Below, piece after piece: positions 53,664 through 62,617 of a stretch of 64,000 nucleotides of DNA. The number at the start of each line of letters is the position of its first letter. Position 1 is the first letter of the stretch. Where the stretch lies: assembly GCA_031399065.1 (NCBI GenBank), contig JANNOM010000113.1, positions 14,957-78,956 on the forward strand, in the 5' to 3' direction. The stretch is from JADCRZ01 sp031399065. Lineage in GTDB: Bacteria > Bacteroidota > Bacteroidia > Chitinophagales > Chitinophagaceae. A model generated the notes under the pieces. That model was not told where the DNA came from and ran no database searches. It worked only from the letters and a program-made list of their open reading frames with translations. The position numbers and the translations under genes were made by a program.

Positions 53664-56213
53664 ATGAAAAATTCAGCCGCTAAAATGATTCTGGGAGTAT
53701 GGGGAATGTTATGTATTACGACAGCGGTTTTTTCACAGATGCCGGGCGGAATGAAATCTCCTCCCACTCCCCCGGGCCGTTTGTTTGGTAAAGTAACGGA
53801 TGCCAAAACCAATAAGGGGATAGATGCTGTATCGGTTCAGCTATTGCTGGCAGACTCTGACAGTGTTATAGGAGGAATGCTTACCCGATCTAATGGTGAT
53901 TTTAACTTCGACAATATACGTACAGGTCGGAAGATACGTGTAGTGATTTCAGCGATAGGGGCGAAACCAAAAGAACTGATCGTACTGCCTTCCGATTTTA
54001 AGAATCTGCAAAAGGATCTCGGCAACATTAAAGTGGAAGCGGAAGCGCAAACCCTTGATGCGGTGATTGTGACTGCCGAAAAGCCTGCACTGCAGATGGG
54101 TATCGACCGCAAAGTATTCAATGCAGAAAAAAGCCTGGTCGCTGCCGGCGGTACCGCCATCGATCTAATGAAGGGTATTCCGTCCGTATCGGTAGACGTG
54201 GATGGCAATGTACAATTGAGAAACACCTCTCCCCAGATATTTGTGGATGGAAGACCCACCGTGTTATCGCTCGACCAGATACCCGCCGATAATATCGACC
54301 GGGTAGAACTGATCACCAATCCTTCTGCCCGTTACGACGCAGCCAGTACAGGCGGAATCATCAACATCGTATTAAAGAAAAATAAAAGAGCAGGACTCAA
54401 CGGAATGGCATCTATCGGCGGGGGAATTCCCAATGTATTGACCGGTGGTCTCAACATTAATTACCGCCAGGGCAAGGTGAACCTCTTTGCCAGTGGCAAT
54501 TATAATAAATCCGGCGGCGTCGGCAAGGGAGAAACATACCGGGAAAATAAGAAGGGCGGCGTAATACAGGATTACTTCACACAGCTATCTGAATCTGACC
54601 GGGGCAACCTGTTCAGCACATACCGTGTGGGCGCAGATTATTTTATCGACAACCGGAACACGATTTCTCTCACGGGGAACATAACAAATGGCAAGTTCGA
54701 CAACGACGAGAAACAGGAACAACAATATCTTAATAGCGGTAAGCTATTACAATATACCGGCAACCGCAGTTCGGATGGAAGATTCCAGTTTAACCGGATC
54801 GGTACCCAGCTTCTTTACAAGCATACATTCGCAAAGCCGGGACAAGAACTAACGGCCGATGTTACTTATAATACCGGTGGTGGTAAAAACCGCTCCACTA
54901 TTTTTAATACCTATATCAATCCGGATGGTTCCCAGTATAAAGCACCCAGCCGGGTACGCAACCAGGGAAACAATGATAATAATCAATGGACCATACAGGC
55001 CGACTATGTAAACCCCATTAGTGAAGACGCGCGTTTTGAAACGGGTTTCCGCAGCTTTATCAATTCTTTCAGCAGTAGCTACAATACTTTTGCAGTGGAT
55101 GTAAATGGCAGCGAAATAAAGCTTCCTTTAAGCAATAATTATAAATACAGGGAAACCGTAAATGCATTCTACTTTACCTATACCAATAAATGGAAGGGTA
55201 TTGGGTACCAGGGAGGACTAAGAGCGGAGCAATCCCGCTTCGACGGCGAACTGATAGACAGTGCCCGCAAGTTCGGGTACAACTATCCTAATTCGCAGGG
55301 TAGTATATTCGATGCCGTGTTTCCCAGCCTCTTTCTTACCAAAGAGCTGGCAAGCGACCAGCAACTGCAGTTAAATTATTCCAGAAGAGTGCGCCGCCCC
55401 GATTTCTTCCAGCTAAACCCGTTTTTAGATATCAACGACCCGGTAAACCTGCGCCAGGGTAACCCGGCCCTTCGCCCGGAGTTTACCAACTCTTTTGAAT
55501 TTAATTATAGCAAGACATATACTGGTGGTAATTTTCTTGGTGTCATTTACTACCGTAATAACCAGGGCGACATTACACAATACAGCGATACCATAAGCGC
55601 AGCACAATACCAACAGCTTAATAACGCCGCGGTAGATCCTAACGCAGTGCTTAATACGTTCATTAATGCCCAATATACCAACCGTTATGGACTTGAGCTT
55701 ACCCTGCAGCAAAAAATAGGGAAGTATATAGACGTTACTCCTACCGTTAACCTGCAATACCGCAATGTTAAAGCCACTATAGGCAACCTGGACTTAAGTA
55801 ATGAAGGATTTAACTGGGATAGTAAACTCACTGTCAATTATAAACTGAGTGCACCTTCCGTAGCGGCACTGAATAATTTAGGCGTGCAGGTAATTGGCCG
55901 GTACGAGTCTCCCAGCGTTATTCCCCAGGGCGAACGAAAAGAACAATACAATGTAGACCTTGCCTTGCGGAAAGACTTCCTCAAAAATAACCGGGCTTCC
56001 GTTACATTCAGCATTAACGATGTGTTCAATACCCGCCGTTTCGGACTTATTTATGATACGGAAACATTTTATCAGGACTTTTACCGCAGGCGGGAAGTCC
56101 GTAACTTTAAGCTGGTTTTTGCCTGGAAATTTGGTAACCCCGACTTCAGTCTTTTCAAAAAAGGGAGCAAAAGGCCGGAAAAGGATGATGATGAAGGCGA
56201 TACGCTGCAATAA
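53664..56213 (+). CDS. TonB-dependent outer-membrane receptor-like protein (barrel family 3)
   Basis: The 849-residue protein has a signal peptide (1 to about 24, ending AVFSQ) and a carboxypeptidase-regulatory-like domain (about 36-125, LFGKVTDAKTNKGIDAVSVQLL). A plug-like region contains LMKGIPSVSVDVDGNVQLRN and IPADNIDRVELITNPSARYD, and the outer-membrane beta-barrel family 3 domain follows (about 400-830, with RRVRRPDFFQLNPFLDINDP). The plug SVSVD...IFVDGRP...NIDRVE is that of non-SusC receptors. No SusD partner is adjacent. Cargo is unknown. The start follows a 197-base gap after the antiporter gene. Confidence 0.9.
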   Translation: MKNSAAKMILGVWGMLCITTAVFSQMPGGMKSPPTPPGRLFGKVTDAKTNKGIDAVSVQLLLADSDSVIGGMLTRSNGDFNFDNIRTGRKIRVVISAIGAKPKELIVLPSDFKNLQKDLGNIKVEAEAQTLDAVIVTAEKPALQMGIDRKVFNAEKSLVAAGGTAIDLMKGIPSVSVDVDGNVQLRNTSPQIFVDGRPTVLSLDQIPADNIDRVELITNPSARYDAASTGGIINIVLKKNKRAGLNGMASIGGGIPNVLTGGLNINYRQGKVNLFASGNYNKSGGVGKGETYRENKKGGVIQDYFTQLSESDRGNLFSTYRVGADYFIDNRNTISLTGNITNGKFDNDEKQEQQYLNSGKLLQYTGNRSSDGRFQFNRIGTQLLYKHTFAKPGQELTADVTYNTGGGKNRSTIFNTYINPDGSQYKAPSRVRNQGNNDNNQWTIQADYVNPISEDARFETGFRSFINSFSSSYNTFAVDVNGSEIKLPLSNNYKYRETVNAFYFTYTNKWKGIGYQGGLRAEQSRFDGELIDSARKFGYNYPNSQGSIFDAVFPSLFLTKELASDQQLQLNYSRRVRRPDFFQLNPFLDINDPVNLRQGNPALRPEFTNSFEFNYSKTYTGGNFLGVIYYRNNQGDITQYSDTISAAQYQQLNNAAVDPNAVLNTFINAQYTNRYGLELTLQQKIGKYIDVTPTVNLQYRNVKATIGNLDLSNEGFNWDSKLTVNYKLSAPSVAALNNLGVQVIGRYESPSVIPQGERKEQYNVDLALRKDFLKNNRASVTFSINDVFNTRRFGLIYDTETFYQDFYRRREVRNFKLVFAWKFGNPDFSLFKKGSKRPEKDDDEGDTLQ

Positions 56214-56248
56214 TCAGGCATAAACTTTTATAATTTAAAATAATTCCT

Positions 56249-56256
56249 TACCTTTG
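56249..56256 (+). promoter_or_regulatory. -7 promoter box of the rplU-rpmA genes
   Basis: TACCTTTG matches the Bacteroidota -7 consensus TAnnTTTG exactly and lies 20 bases before the rplU start. No TTG is seen at the expected -33 distance, though the upstream sequence is very AT-rich. Confidence 0.45.
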
Positions 56257-56276
56257 CCGACCTAATTTTGAGAAGT

Positions 56277-56579
56277 ATGTTAGCAGTAGTAAAAATAGCC
56301 GGAAAGCAGTTTAAAGTACAACAGGATCAGACTTTGTACGTGCCGCATTTAGTTGGAAACACGGGTGATAAGGTAGAATTTACCGATGTTCTCCTGTTCA
56401 GTAACGATAGCTCCCTTAACCTGGGTGGCGATATTAAATCAATCGTTAAGGCGGAAATTATAGATCATATTAAAGGTGATAAGGTGATCGCTTTTAAAAT
56501 GAAAAGAAGAAAGGGATTCCGTAAAAAACATGGTCACAGAACACATTATACCAAAATCAAAATTGAAAGCATCGCTTAA
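56277..56579 (+). CDS. rplU: 50S ribosomal protein L21
   Basis: The ATG at 56277 gives 100 residues, the usual size; an in-frame TTG three codons earlier is unlikely because the family begins MLAVVKIAGKQ. The pattern IAGKQFKVQQDQTLYVPHL, a central variable loop, and KMKRRKGFRKKHGHRTHYTKIKI at the C-terminus is complete L21. It binds 23S rRNA in the large subunit. rpmA follows 99 bases later, as in most bacteria. Confidence 0.97.
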   Translation: MLAVVKIAGKQFKVQQDQTLYVPHLVGNTGDKVEFTDVLLFSNDSSLNLGGDIKSIVKAEIIDHIKGDKVIAFKMKRRKGFRKKHGHRTHYTKIKIESIA

Positions 56580-56678
56580 TTTCAGTCTGCTTACTAAAGT
56601 ACTGACTCATTAAGATGCGATTGAAATACTTTTTATAACATCATCCCGAGCGAAATCAACGGACAAAATTTATTCATC

Positions 56679-56945
56679 ATGGCACACAAAAAAGGTGAAG
56701 GTAGTGTAAAGAATGGTCGTGACTCACAAAGCAAACGACTGGGTGTGAAGATCTTTGGTGGTCAGGCTGCAATAGCCGGTAACATTATACTTCGTCAACG
56801 CGGCACCGTTTACCATCCTGGTAAAAATGTAGGTGTTGGTAAAGACTTTACACTGTTTGCATTAACAGATGGTGTAGTAGAATTTAAGAAAACAAGAACC
56901 GATAAAAGCATCGTTTCTGTTAATGCAGCCGAAGCAACTGTATAA
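56679..56945 (+). CDS. rpmA: 50S ribosomal protein L27
   Basis: The 88-residue protein shows the full L27 pattern: MAHKKGEGSVKNGRDSQSKR, LGVKIFGGQAAIAGNIILRQ, RGTVYHPGKNVGVGKD and TLFALTDGVVEFKK. The N-terminus has the short form that needs no protease trimming (MAHKKG follows the initiator directly). It reaches the peptidyl-transferase centre. It is cotranscribed with rplU. Confidence 0.97.
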   Translation: MAHKKGEGSVKNGRDSQSKRLGVKIFGGQAAIAGNIILRQRGTVYHPGKNVGVGKDFTLFALTDGVVEFKKTRTDKSIVSVNAAEATV

Positions 56946-57046
56946 AAAAAAATTCAGATATTTTAAAATTTTTTTTGGCGGTTACGCAGAAGTTTCTATT
57001 TTTACTAAGTATTTAAGTTTTACTAACTAATTAAATTCTAAAAAAA

Positions 57047-57217
57047 ATGGCAACTGCAAAAAAAGCTGCTCCTAAAAAAGCTGCGAAAAAATCCGCGCCT
57101 AAAAAGGCTGCAAAAAAAGCTGCTCCTAAGAAAGCTGCTAAGAAAGCCGCTCCTAAAAAGGCTGCTAAGAAAGCTGCTCCGAAAAAAGCCGCTAAGAAAG
57201 CTGCAAAGAAGAAATAG
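57047..57217 (+). CDS. tiny Lys/Ala/Pro repeat protein, histone H1-like
   Basis: This 56-residue gene lies 101 bases after rpmA. After MATAKKAA the protein is built almost only from lysine, alanine and proline, in repeats of AAPKKAAKK, with one serine and one threonine. About half the residues are lysine. This matches the C-terminal tail of eukaryotic histone H1 and of bacterial Hc1/AlgP-type proteins, which bind DNA or RNA without fixed structure. Codon variation between repeats (GCT/GCC/GCG, AAA/AAG) shows it is not a simple nucleotide repeat. A strong terminator follows. Role as nucleoid or ribosome-associated protein is inferred. Confidence 0.75.
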   Translation: MATAKKAAPKKAAKKSAPKKAAKKAAPKKAAKKAAPKKAAKKAAPKKAAKKAAKKK

Positions 57218-57241
57218 TCTTAGGCTTATAGCAAAAATACC

Positions 57242-57270
57242 AAGTCCCGGATAGTATCCGGGACTTTTTC
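57242..57270 (+). terminator. intrinsic terminator after the H1-like gene
   Basis: An eleven-pair stem (57242-57252 with 57256-57266, loop AGT) with AGTCCCGGAT in its left arm is followed by a short T-run. It ends the rplU-rpmA-H1-like unit. Confidence 0.88.
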
Positions 57271-57331
57271 ATTTATAAGAGGCCTCGTCACGGCCTGTTC
57301 GTATCATTATTAAGCGACTATATTTATACTT

Positions 57332-58864
57332 ATGACACCAGACAATGATTTTATTGCGGAACAATTTTCCCTGCTGGCCAAATTAATGGATGTACACGGC
57401 GAAAATACGTTTAAAATAAAATCATACAGCAATGCGGCTTATACCATAGATAAGTATCCCACACAGTTCGCTGCTATGCCCAGAGAAAACATCTTTACCA
57501 TTAAAGGAATAGGAGACGCCATTGGTAAAAAGATCATCGATATTATAGAGACCGGCGAACTAAGACAGTTGAACGAACTGATAGCCGCCACCCCTCCGGG
57601 TATCATGGAAATGCTGGGTATCAAAGGCATCGGGGCAAAAAAAGTAGCCACCATCTGGAAGGAAATGGAGATCGAATCTATCGGGGAATTGCTGTATGCC
57701 TGCAATGAAAACCGGTTGACGCTTTACAAAGGCTTCGGGGAAAAGACGCAGAACAATGTACGCGAAGCCATCACATTCTATCTTAAAAGCCAGGGCAGTT
57801 ATCTTTATTCCGAAGCAGAAGAGTTATTACTTTCGATAGACCGGCAACTAAAAGAAACTATTCAGACCGCACTGTTTGAACCAACAGGCGGGTTCAGGGC
57901 ACAAATGGAAACGATCGATCAGTTGGAATGGGTAACCACTGCCAGTGAAGATCAGTTAACTGCTTTCTTCCAGTATCATGACGGAATAGTTAAGCAGCAA
58001 ATGGCGGACGGGATACTCTCATTCAAAACAGCAGAAGGGTTTCCTCTTATCTTTCATCTTGTTCAAAAAAATGATTTCGTCAGGGTGCTGAATGAGACTA
58101 TTAGTCCGGCACTTACTCCCGGTATCATACAAGTCAGCGATATCAAAGGCATTATACATGCTCACAGCGACTGGAGCGACGGAAGCCATACGATCGAAGC
58201 AATGGCAAAGGCATGTATCGAACAGGGTTTTGAATATCTCGTGATCAGCGACCACAGCAAAAGCGCGCAGTATGCCAAGGGTCTTTATGAAGAGCGCGTA
58301 CAGCAACAGCACGAATATATAGACAGTCTCAATGCTGCACTGTCTCCTTTCCGAATCTTTAAAAGCATAGAAAGCGATATATTGAATGATGGCGCGCTGG
58401 ATTACAGGGATGAGATACTGGCAGGTTTCGATCTTGTAATAGCATCCGTACATTCCAATCTTAAAATGAGTGAAGAGAAAGCCATGGCCCGTCTATTGAA
58501 AGCGATTGAAAACCCGTATACGACGATCCTGGGGCATATGACGGGAAGACTATTGCTAAGCCGCAGCGGGTACCCTATAGATCATAAAAAAATAATAGAC
58601 GCCTGTGTGGCAAATAATGTGGTGATAGAGTTGAATGCCCACCCAAGAAGGCTTGACCTCGACTGGCGTTATATCCCCTATGCGCTGGAAAAGGGAGCGA
58701 TCATTTCTATAGACCCCGATGCACATAATATAAAAGGGTTTCATGATATAAAATACGGAGTGCTTTCCGCGCAAAAAGGCGGATTAACAAAAGACAAAAA
58801 CCTGAGTAGTTTTACACTGGAGGAATTTGAAAGATATATCGCCGGCGTGCGGCACTTATCTTAA
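57332..58864 (+). CDS. polX: PolX-like protein with degenerate polymerase site and intact PHP nuclease
   Basis: The 510-residue protein follows the PolX order: helix-hairpin-helix segments (about 1-110, with TIKGIGDAIGKKI and GIKGIGAKKVATIW), a finger/palm region (about 110-250), and a C-terminal PHP domain (about 270-505). The PHP metal motifs are all there: HAHSDWSDGSHT, VISDHSKS, IESDIL, ASVHSN, GHMTGR and IDPDAH. The palm is unusual: the expected GSxRRG...GDID segment reads TGGFRAQMETIDQLEW, so the catalytic DxD is lost. It is also about 60 residues shorter than Bacillus PolX. It is likely a nuclease or phosphoesterase acting in repair. It ends exactly where the convergent kinase gene ends. 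Confidence 0.88.
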   Translation: MTPDNDFIAEQFSLLAKLMDVHGENTFKIKSYSNAAYTIDKYPTQFAAMPRENIFTIKGIGDAIGKKIIDIIETGELRQLNELIAATPPGIMEMLGIKGIGAKKVATIWKEMEIESIGELLYACNENRLTLYKGFGEKTQNNVREAITFYLKSQGSYLYSEAEELLLSIDRQLKETIQTALFEPTGGFRAQMETIDQLEWVTTASEDQLTAFFQYHDGIVKQQMADGILSFKTAEGFPLIFHLVQKNDFVRVLNETISPALTPGIIQVSDIKGIIHAHSDWSDGSHTIEAMAKACIEQGFEYLVISDHSKSAQYAKGLYEERVQQQHEYIDSLNAALSPFRIFKSIESDILNDGALDYRDEILAGFDLVIASVHSNLKMSEEKAMARLLKAIENPYTTILGHMTGRLLLSRSGYPIDHKKIIDACVANNVVIELNAHPRRLDLDWRYIPYALEKGAIISIDPDAHNIKGFHDIKYGVLSAQKGGLTKDKNLSSFTLEEFERYIAGVRHLS

Positions 58865-61800
58865 CTAAACCACGCGCATAACGGGAAGTTCTACAAAAAA
58901 TGTAGTACCAACGCCTTCCTGCGTTTCGAACCAGATACGACCCCGCGCCTGCTCCACGATGGTACGGCACATAGCAAGGCCCAACCCCGTTCCGGAAGAT
59001 TTGGTAGTGAAGTTAGGCGTAAATATTTTGCTTCTCATAATCTCAGGGATGCCATCACCGTTATCTGTAACCTTTACAACAATCGTATCGTTCTCCGTCA
59101 TTTCTTCCGAAACGGTTACTATCCTTTCCTCTTTTTCCGAAAAAGCTTCGACTGCATTTTGAAACAGGTTGGTAAAAAGCCGGTTGAGCTGTGTACGATC
59201 CGCCATTATAAATACCCGGTGGTGCACCGGCTCCCAAACGAAACGCTGGCTTTCTATACTTTCATACAAAGAAGTAAGCGAGTAGAGCATATCGTGCAGG
59301 TCGAACACTTCGTTCTTTACATTTCCTATATTGGCGAATTGAGAAAAGTCCGCGGCTATCTTAGAGAGGTGGTCAATCTGCTCGATCAGTGTTCGTGCCA
59401 CGCTGGACGAAAGTTCTTTCACATTATCCGAATTATTGTCGATCGCTTTCTGCAGATATTGTATACTCAGTTTCATAGGGGTCAGCGGGTTTTTAATTTC
59501 GTGCGCTACCTGCCGGGCCATTTCTCTCCAGGCCCCTTCCCGTTCGCTCTTTGCCAGTGCGCTGGCACTTTCACCCAACTGGGCAACCATTTTGTTGTAC
59601 TCTTTCACCAGCCCGCCTATTTCATCATTTCTCGTATAAGTAATCTCTTCATTGGTTCGGCCCAGGTTAATCTGCCGCATTTTATCTCCAATCAATATAA
59701 AGGACGACGTAATGCGGTTGGTAATAAAAAAAGCGATCACGCCCGCCACCAGGAAAATAAAGGCATTCAGGTTAATAAGCGTGACCAGGAAATTGGAAAT
59801 TTCCCGCTTCAGCTCCGTCTGCGAATCGAACGAAGGTATATTCAGATAACCGTATATCGTACCATTCGCGGTTCTTAAAGGACTATAAATACTCTGGTAA
59901 TTGATATCTCCTATCTTCTCTTCATTTACGTATTGCACCAGTCGCTGACGGTGCATGTAATAATAAGCCAGGGGGTTTATTTTTTTACTTAAAATTCCCT
60001 GGTTATATACCAGGTCATTGGATGCCAGGCGCAGGTTACCATCCGCATCATACAGGTTAATCTCCGTTCCGTGAAGTTCGGACACTTCGCCGATCATTCG
60101 CTCCATCTCGTCCCTGTCCTGTTCGTAGAACATAACATCCTCTTCAAAATACTGGAACCGCTGCATGCGCACCTGCAACTCGCTACTTACCTGTTGCACG
60201 ATATTGCTAAGCCTGTCCTGGTTATTCTTTTTATACCTTGTATTAAAAAAAAGAATAGTGGTAACGCCTATTACAAAAAAAGAGAATAAACTGATAAAAA
60301 TAATGGTACCGTGTATCTGCATCCGGATATTCCATTCCCAATAATGGCGAAAAGCTTCTATGCGCAGGCGGGATGTAATAAGCAGGGTGATGATACGGAA
60401 TATAAATATAAAAAGCAGGAAAGTACTGAACAGGTAGGCGAACAGGGTAATACCTTCCAGCAAAAAATTATCTTTCTTTACATATACCACGATCCTGTTT
60501 CCTTCTTTAAACCATAATTCATCGTAACCATCATTTTTCTGCTGCGAAACATCATTATCAGGTACCTGGTCTTTATTCAATAAAGCCGGAAACTCGTAGT
60601 CGTTATAATAATTAACCAATTCGAGGTTATTATAAATGGCATAGGAGTAGTCGGGAGAATATTCCGGAAGAAACTCTTTTTTCTGTTTAAAAAGCTCCGG
60701 TACCAGGGCACCGCTCTTATAACGTTTGGGATCGGAGAGTACGAAGAAATAACCTATGATCCTGCCCATTGAATCGTTTACTTCCTTTTTATAGATATAG
60801 GCAAATTTATCAAACGCTTTTTCAAATGACCGTAAGCCATCAAAGGATGTCTTTTTACCTTCTATTCCAAAAATGGTATTGAGTGTATCGTAAGAAACCG
60901 GGTCTTCGTTATAAAGCGGTGTTTTACTACTGTCGAACGTATAGATGCGGGTATCGTATTTATTGATATAAGCTATAAAGTTTTTATTTACAATACTGTC
61001 TTTAAGATAAGCGTTGGAAGAGGCCACTTTTAACCGGTCAAAATTGGAATAGAGGAAATCGTTATCGAAATAGGTAAGCGCAATATTCAATACCAGGGAA
61101 CTGGAAGGGTCAGCCTGCATGGCAATCTTTTCCGCCGTACGTTTGCGCTGCTCCAGCTCAATTTTCTGATTCTGGTAAATGATCACCACAGAAATGGAAA
61201 TGGAGAAAATAAACAGCCAGAACAGCACTTCGGAGAGATAAAACTTCGTGTAAAACCCGGCAAATACTTTTCTTTCCATCATCCATACATAAGCCAGAAG
61301 CCATAACAATACATACAGGTGCAGGTCGAGGTTATTGCCCGCCGGAAATATACTGAGCAACAGAAGACCCGCAACGGCTATCAGGAGGTAAGTAACGTAT
61401 TTATATTTCTCCGTCAGCGGGGCTATCAGTTCCAGGATGATCTGCGATAGGAAGAAATAAGCAAAAGCGATAGCCGCCAGTACAAGGAATCCTGCAAAGC
61501 TGTAAAGGTCGAGACTAAAAAAATTGGTTACATTAAAAGATATCCGTGCATCTGAAATAAGACTTTGTATAACCGTAGATGAAATAAAAGTTGCGGTAAC
61601 CAATAAAAGAATGTTTCCAGCGAGCAAAGGCCAGTATGCGGAAGTATTCCTGAACTTTGCAAACGACCTGCCCCGGGTCACTCTTTTTACGAACAGTATT
61701 ACCCAGCAAAACAGCAGCGAGTTGATCAGCAGATCACCTAAAGAACTTAACACAAATCCCGAGCTGTACAGACCCGGATCAAAAATATCATATTGCCGCA

Positions 61801-62617
61801 AACCCAGTACGGGAAAAATATAAGTAACAATTCTCAGCAGCAACACCGAGCCGGCAAAAAACAATATGCCCTTCATATAACCCATATTTTCCGCAATGGC
61901 TAAACCCACATTGTATATAAAGATCATCATCAGGATAATGGCAGACATGATGAATGCCATAGCCATACCGTTTACCTCTTTAATGCCGGACTGGGCTTTG
62001 GGTTGCAGGTAAAATAATACATTACCAAAAGAACTCGACACCGCAAAAGCCGTAGTGTCTTCAGTTATAGAAATACTTTTTTCAGCCTCCGGAAAATGAA
62101 CGAATTCCCGCTTCAGGTTGCTATTCTGTATAAAGTACTCTGTGTACACCGGTATCAGGGCGGCAGCCAGTAATTTCTCTCCTGTGTTGGTGGTGATTTC
62201 CGTGCTTAGAAATTCGTACTTACCATTGATAAGCTGTACGAACTTGTTCTTTCTTACGTCACTTAATAAATCGAGACCAGGCTGAATAATCTGGCTGTTC
62301 CAAAAATGAAGAGAGATGCTGCCCAATCCATCCACCTTATAAACAAAAAAATGATACGGCTTATTAAGCAGATTAGTCAGTTCCTCTTTGCTGTACCTGT
62401 TAGAGACTATGCGCGAGATGAGTGTATCATTCTCCGTAAGCCGGTTAAAGTCTCTTTCTTTCTGCTGAATCTGCTTTTCTATAGCTGTTCTTAGATAGGC
62501 GGGAGTACTTGTATTGCTCCAGTAATTAGTGATAATGAAAGCGAGCGTAAATAACCAGCCAGCAGCCAGAATGAAATAGACATTTTTTTGTAGAACCTGC
62601 CCGATGAAATTTTTCAA
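58865..62617 (-). CDS. large multi-sensor histidine kinase (NtrY-like)
   Basis: The 1250-residue membrane protein has one N-terminal helix, a first periplasmic domain (about 35-210), a block of about eight helices (about 215-480), a second extracytoplasmic region (about 500-735), two helices, a third extracytoplasmic region (about 820-960) and one helix. HAMP, HisKA and HATPase domains follow. The phospho-acceptor is H1039 in VAHEIKNPLTPMKLS, a sequence typical of NtrY-type kinases. The ATP site has DNGDGIPE and TGLGLAMCR. The start is TTG at 62617, overlapping the mazG stop by four bases. No response regulator is adjacent in the window. Confidence 0.9.
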   Translation of the reverse strand: MKNFIGQVLQKNVYFILAAGWLFTLAFIITNYWSNTSTPAYLRTAIEKQIQQKERDFNRLTENDTLISRIVSNRYSKEELTNLLNKPYHFFVYKVDGLGSISLHFWNSQIIQPGLDLLSDVRKNKFVQLINGKYEFLSTEITTNTGEKLLAAALIPVYTEYFIQNSNLKREFVHFPEAEKSISITEDTTAFAVSSSFGNVLFYLQPKAQSGIKEVNGMAMAFIMSAIILMMIFIYNVGLAIAENMGYMKGILFFAGSVLLLRIVTYIFPVLGLRQYDIFDPGLYSSGFVLSSLGDLLINSLLFCWVILFVKRVTRGRSFAKFRNTSAYWPLLAGNILLLVTATFISSTVIQSLISDARISFNVTNFFSLDLYSFAGFLVLAAIAFAYFFLSQIILELIAPLTEKYKYVTYLLIAVAGLLLLSIFPAGNNLDLHLYVLLWLLAYVWMMERKVFAGFYTKFYLSEVLFWLFIFSISISVVIIYQNQKIELEQRKRTAEKIAMQADPSSSLVLNIALTYFDNDFLYSNFDRLKVASSNAYLKDSIVNKNFIAYINKYDTRIYTFDSSKTPLYNEDPVSYDTLNTIFGIEGKKTSFDGLRSFEKAFDKFAYIYKKEVNDSMGRIIGYFFVLSDPKRYKSGALVPELFKQKKEFLPEYSPDYSYAIYNNLELVNYYNDYEFPALLNKDQVPDNDVSQQKNDGYDELWFKEGNRIVVYVKKDNFLLEGITLFAYLFSTFLLFIFIFRIITLLITSRLRIEAFRHYWEWNIRMQIHGTIIFISLFSFFVIGVTTILFFNTRYKKNNQDRLSNIVQQVSSELQVRMQRFQYFEEDVMFYEQDRDEMERMIGEVSELHGTEINLYDADGNLRLASNDLVYNQGILSKKINPLAYYYMHRQRLVQYVNEEKIGDINYQSIYSPLRTANGTIYGYLNIPSFDSQTELKREISNFLVTLINLNAFIFLVAGVIAFFITNRITSSFILIGDKMRQINLGRTNEEITYTRNDEIGGLVKEYNKMVAQLGESASALAKSEREGAWREMARQVAHEIKNPLTPMKLSIQYLQKAIDNNSDNVKELSSSVARTLIEQIDHLSKIAADFSQFANIGNVKNEVFDLHDMLYSLTSLYESIESQRFVWEPVHHRVFIMADRTQLNRLFTNLFQNAVEAFSEKEERIVTVSEEMTENDTIVVKVTDNGDGIPEIMRSKIFTPNFTTKSSGTGLGLAMCRTIVEQARGRIWFETQEGVGTTFFVELPVMRVV

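Noticed and set aside
59159..59878. Open frame of 239 codons on the plus strand inside the kinase gene
   Set aside because: It is opposite the HAMP/HisKA region and its translation is low-complexity with no family pattern.
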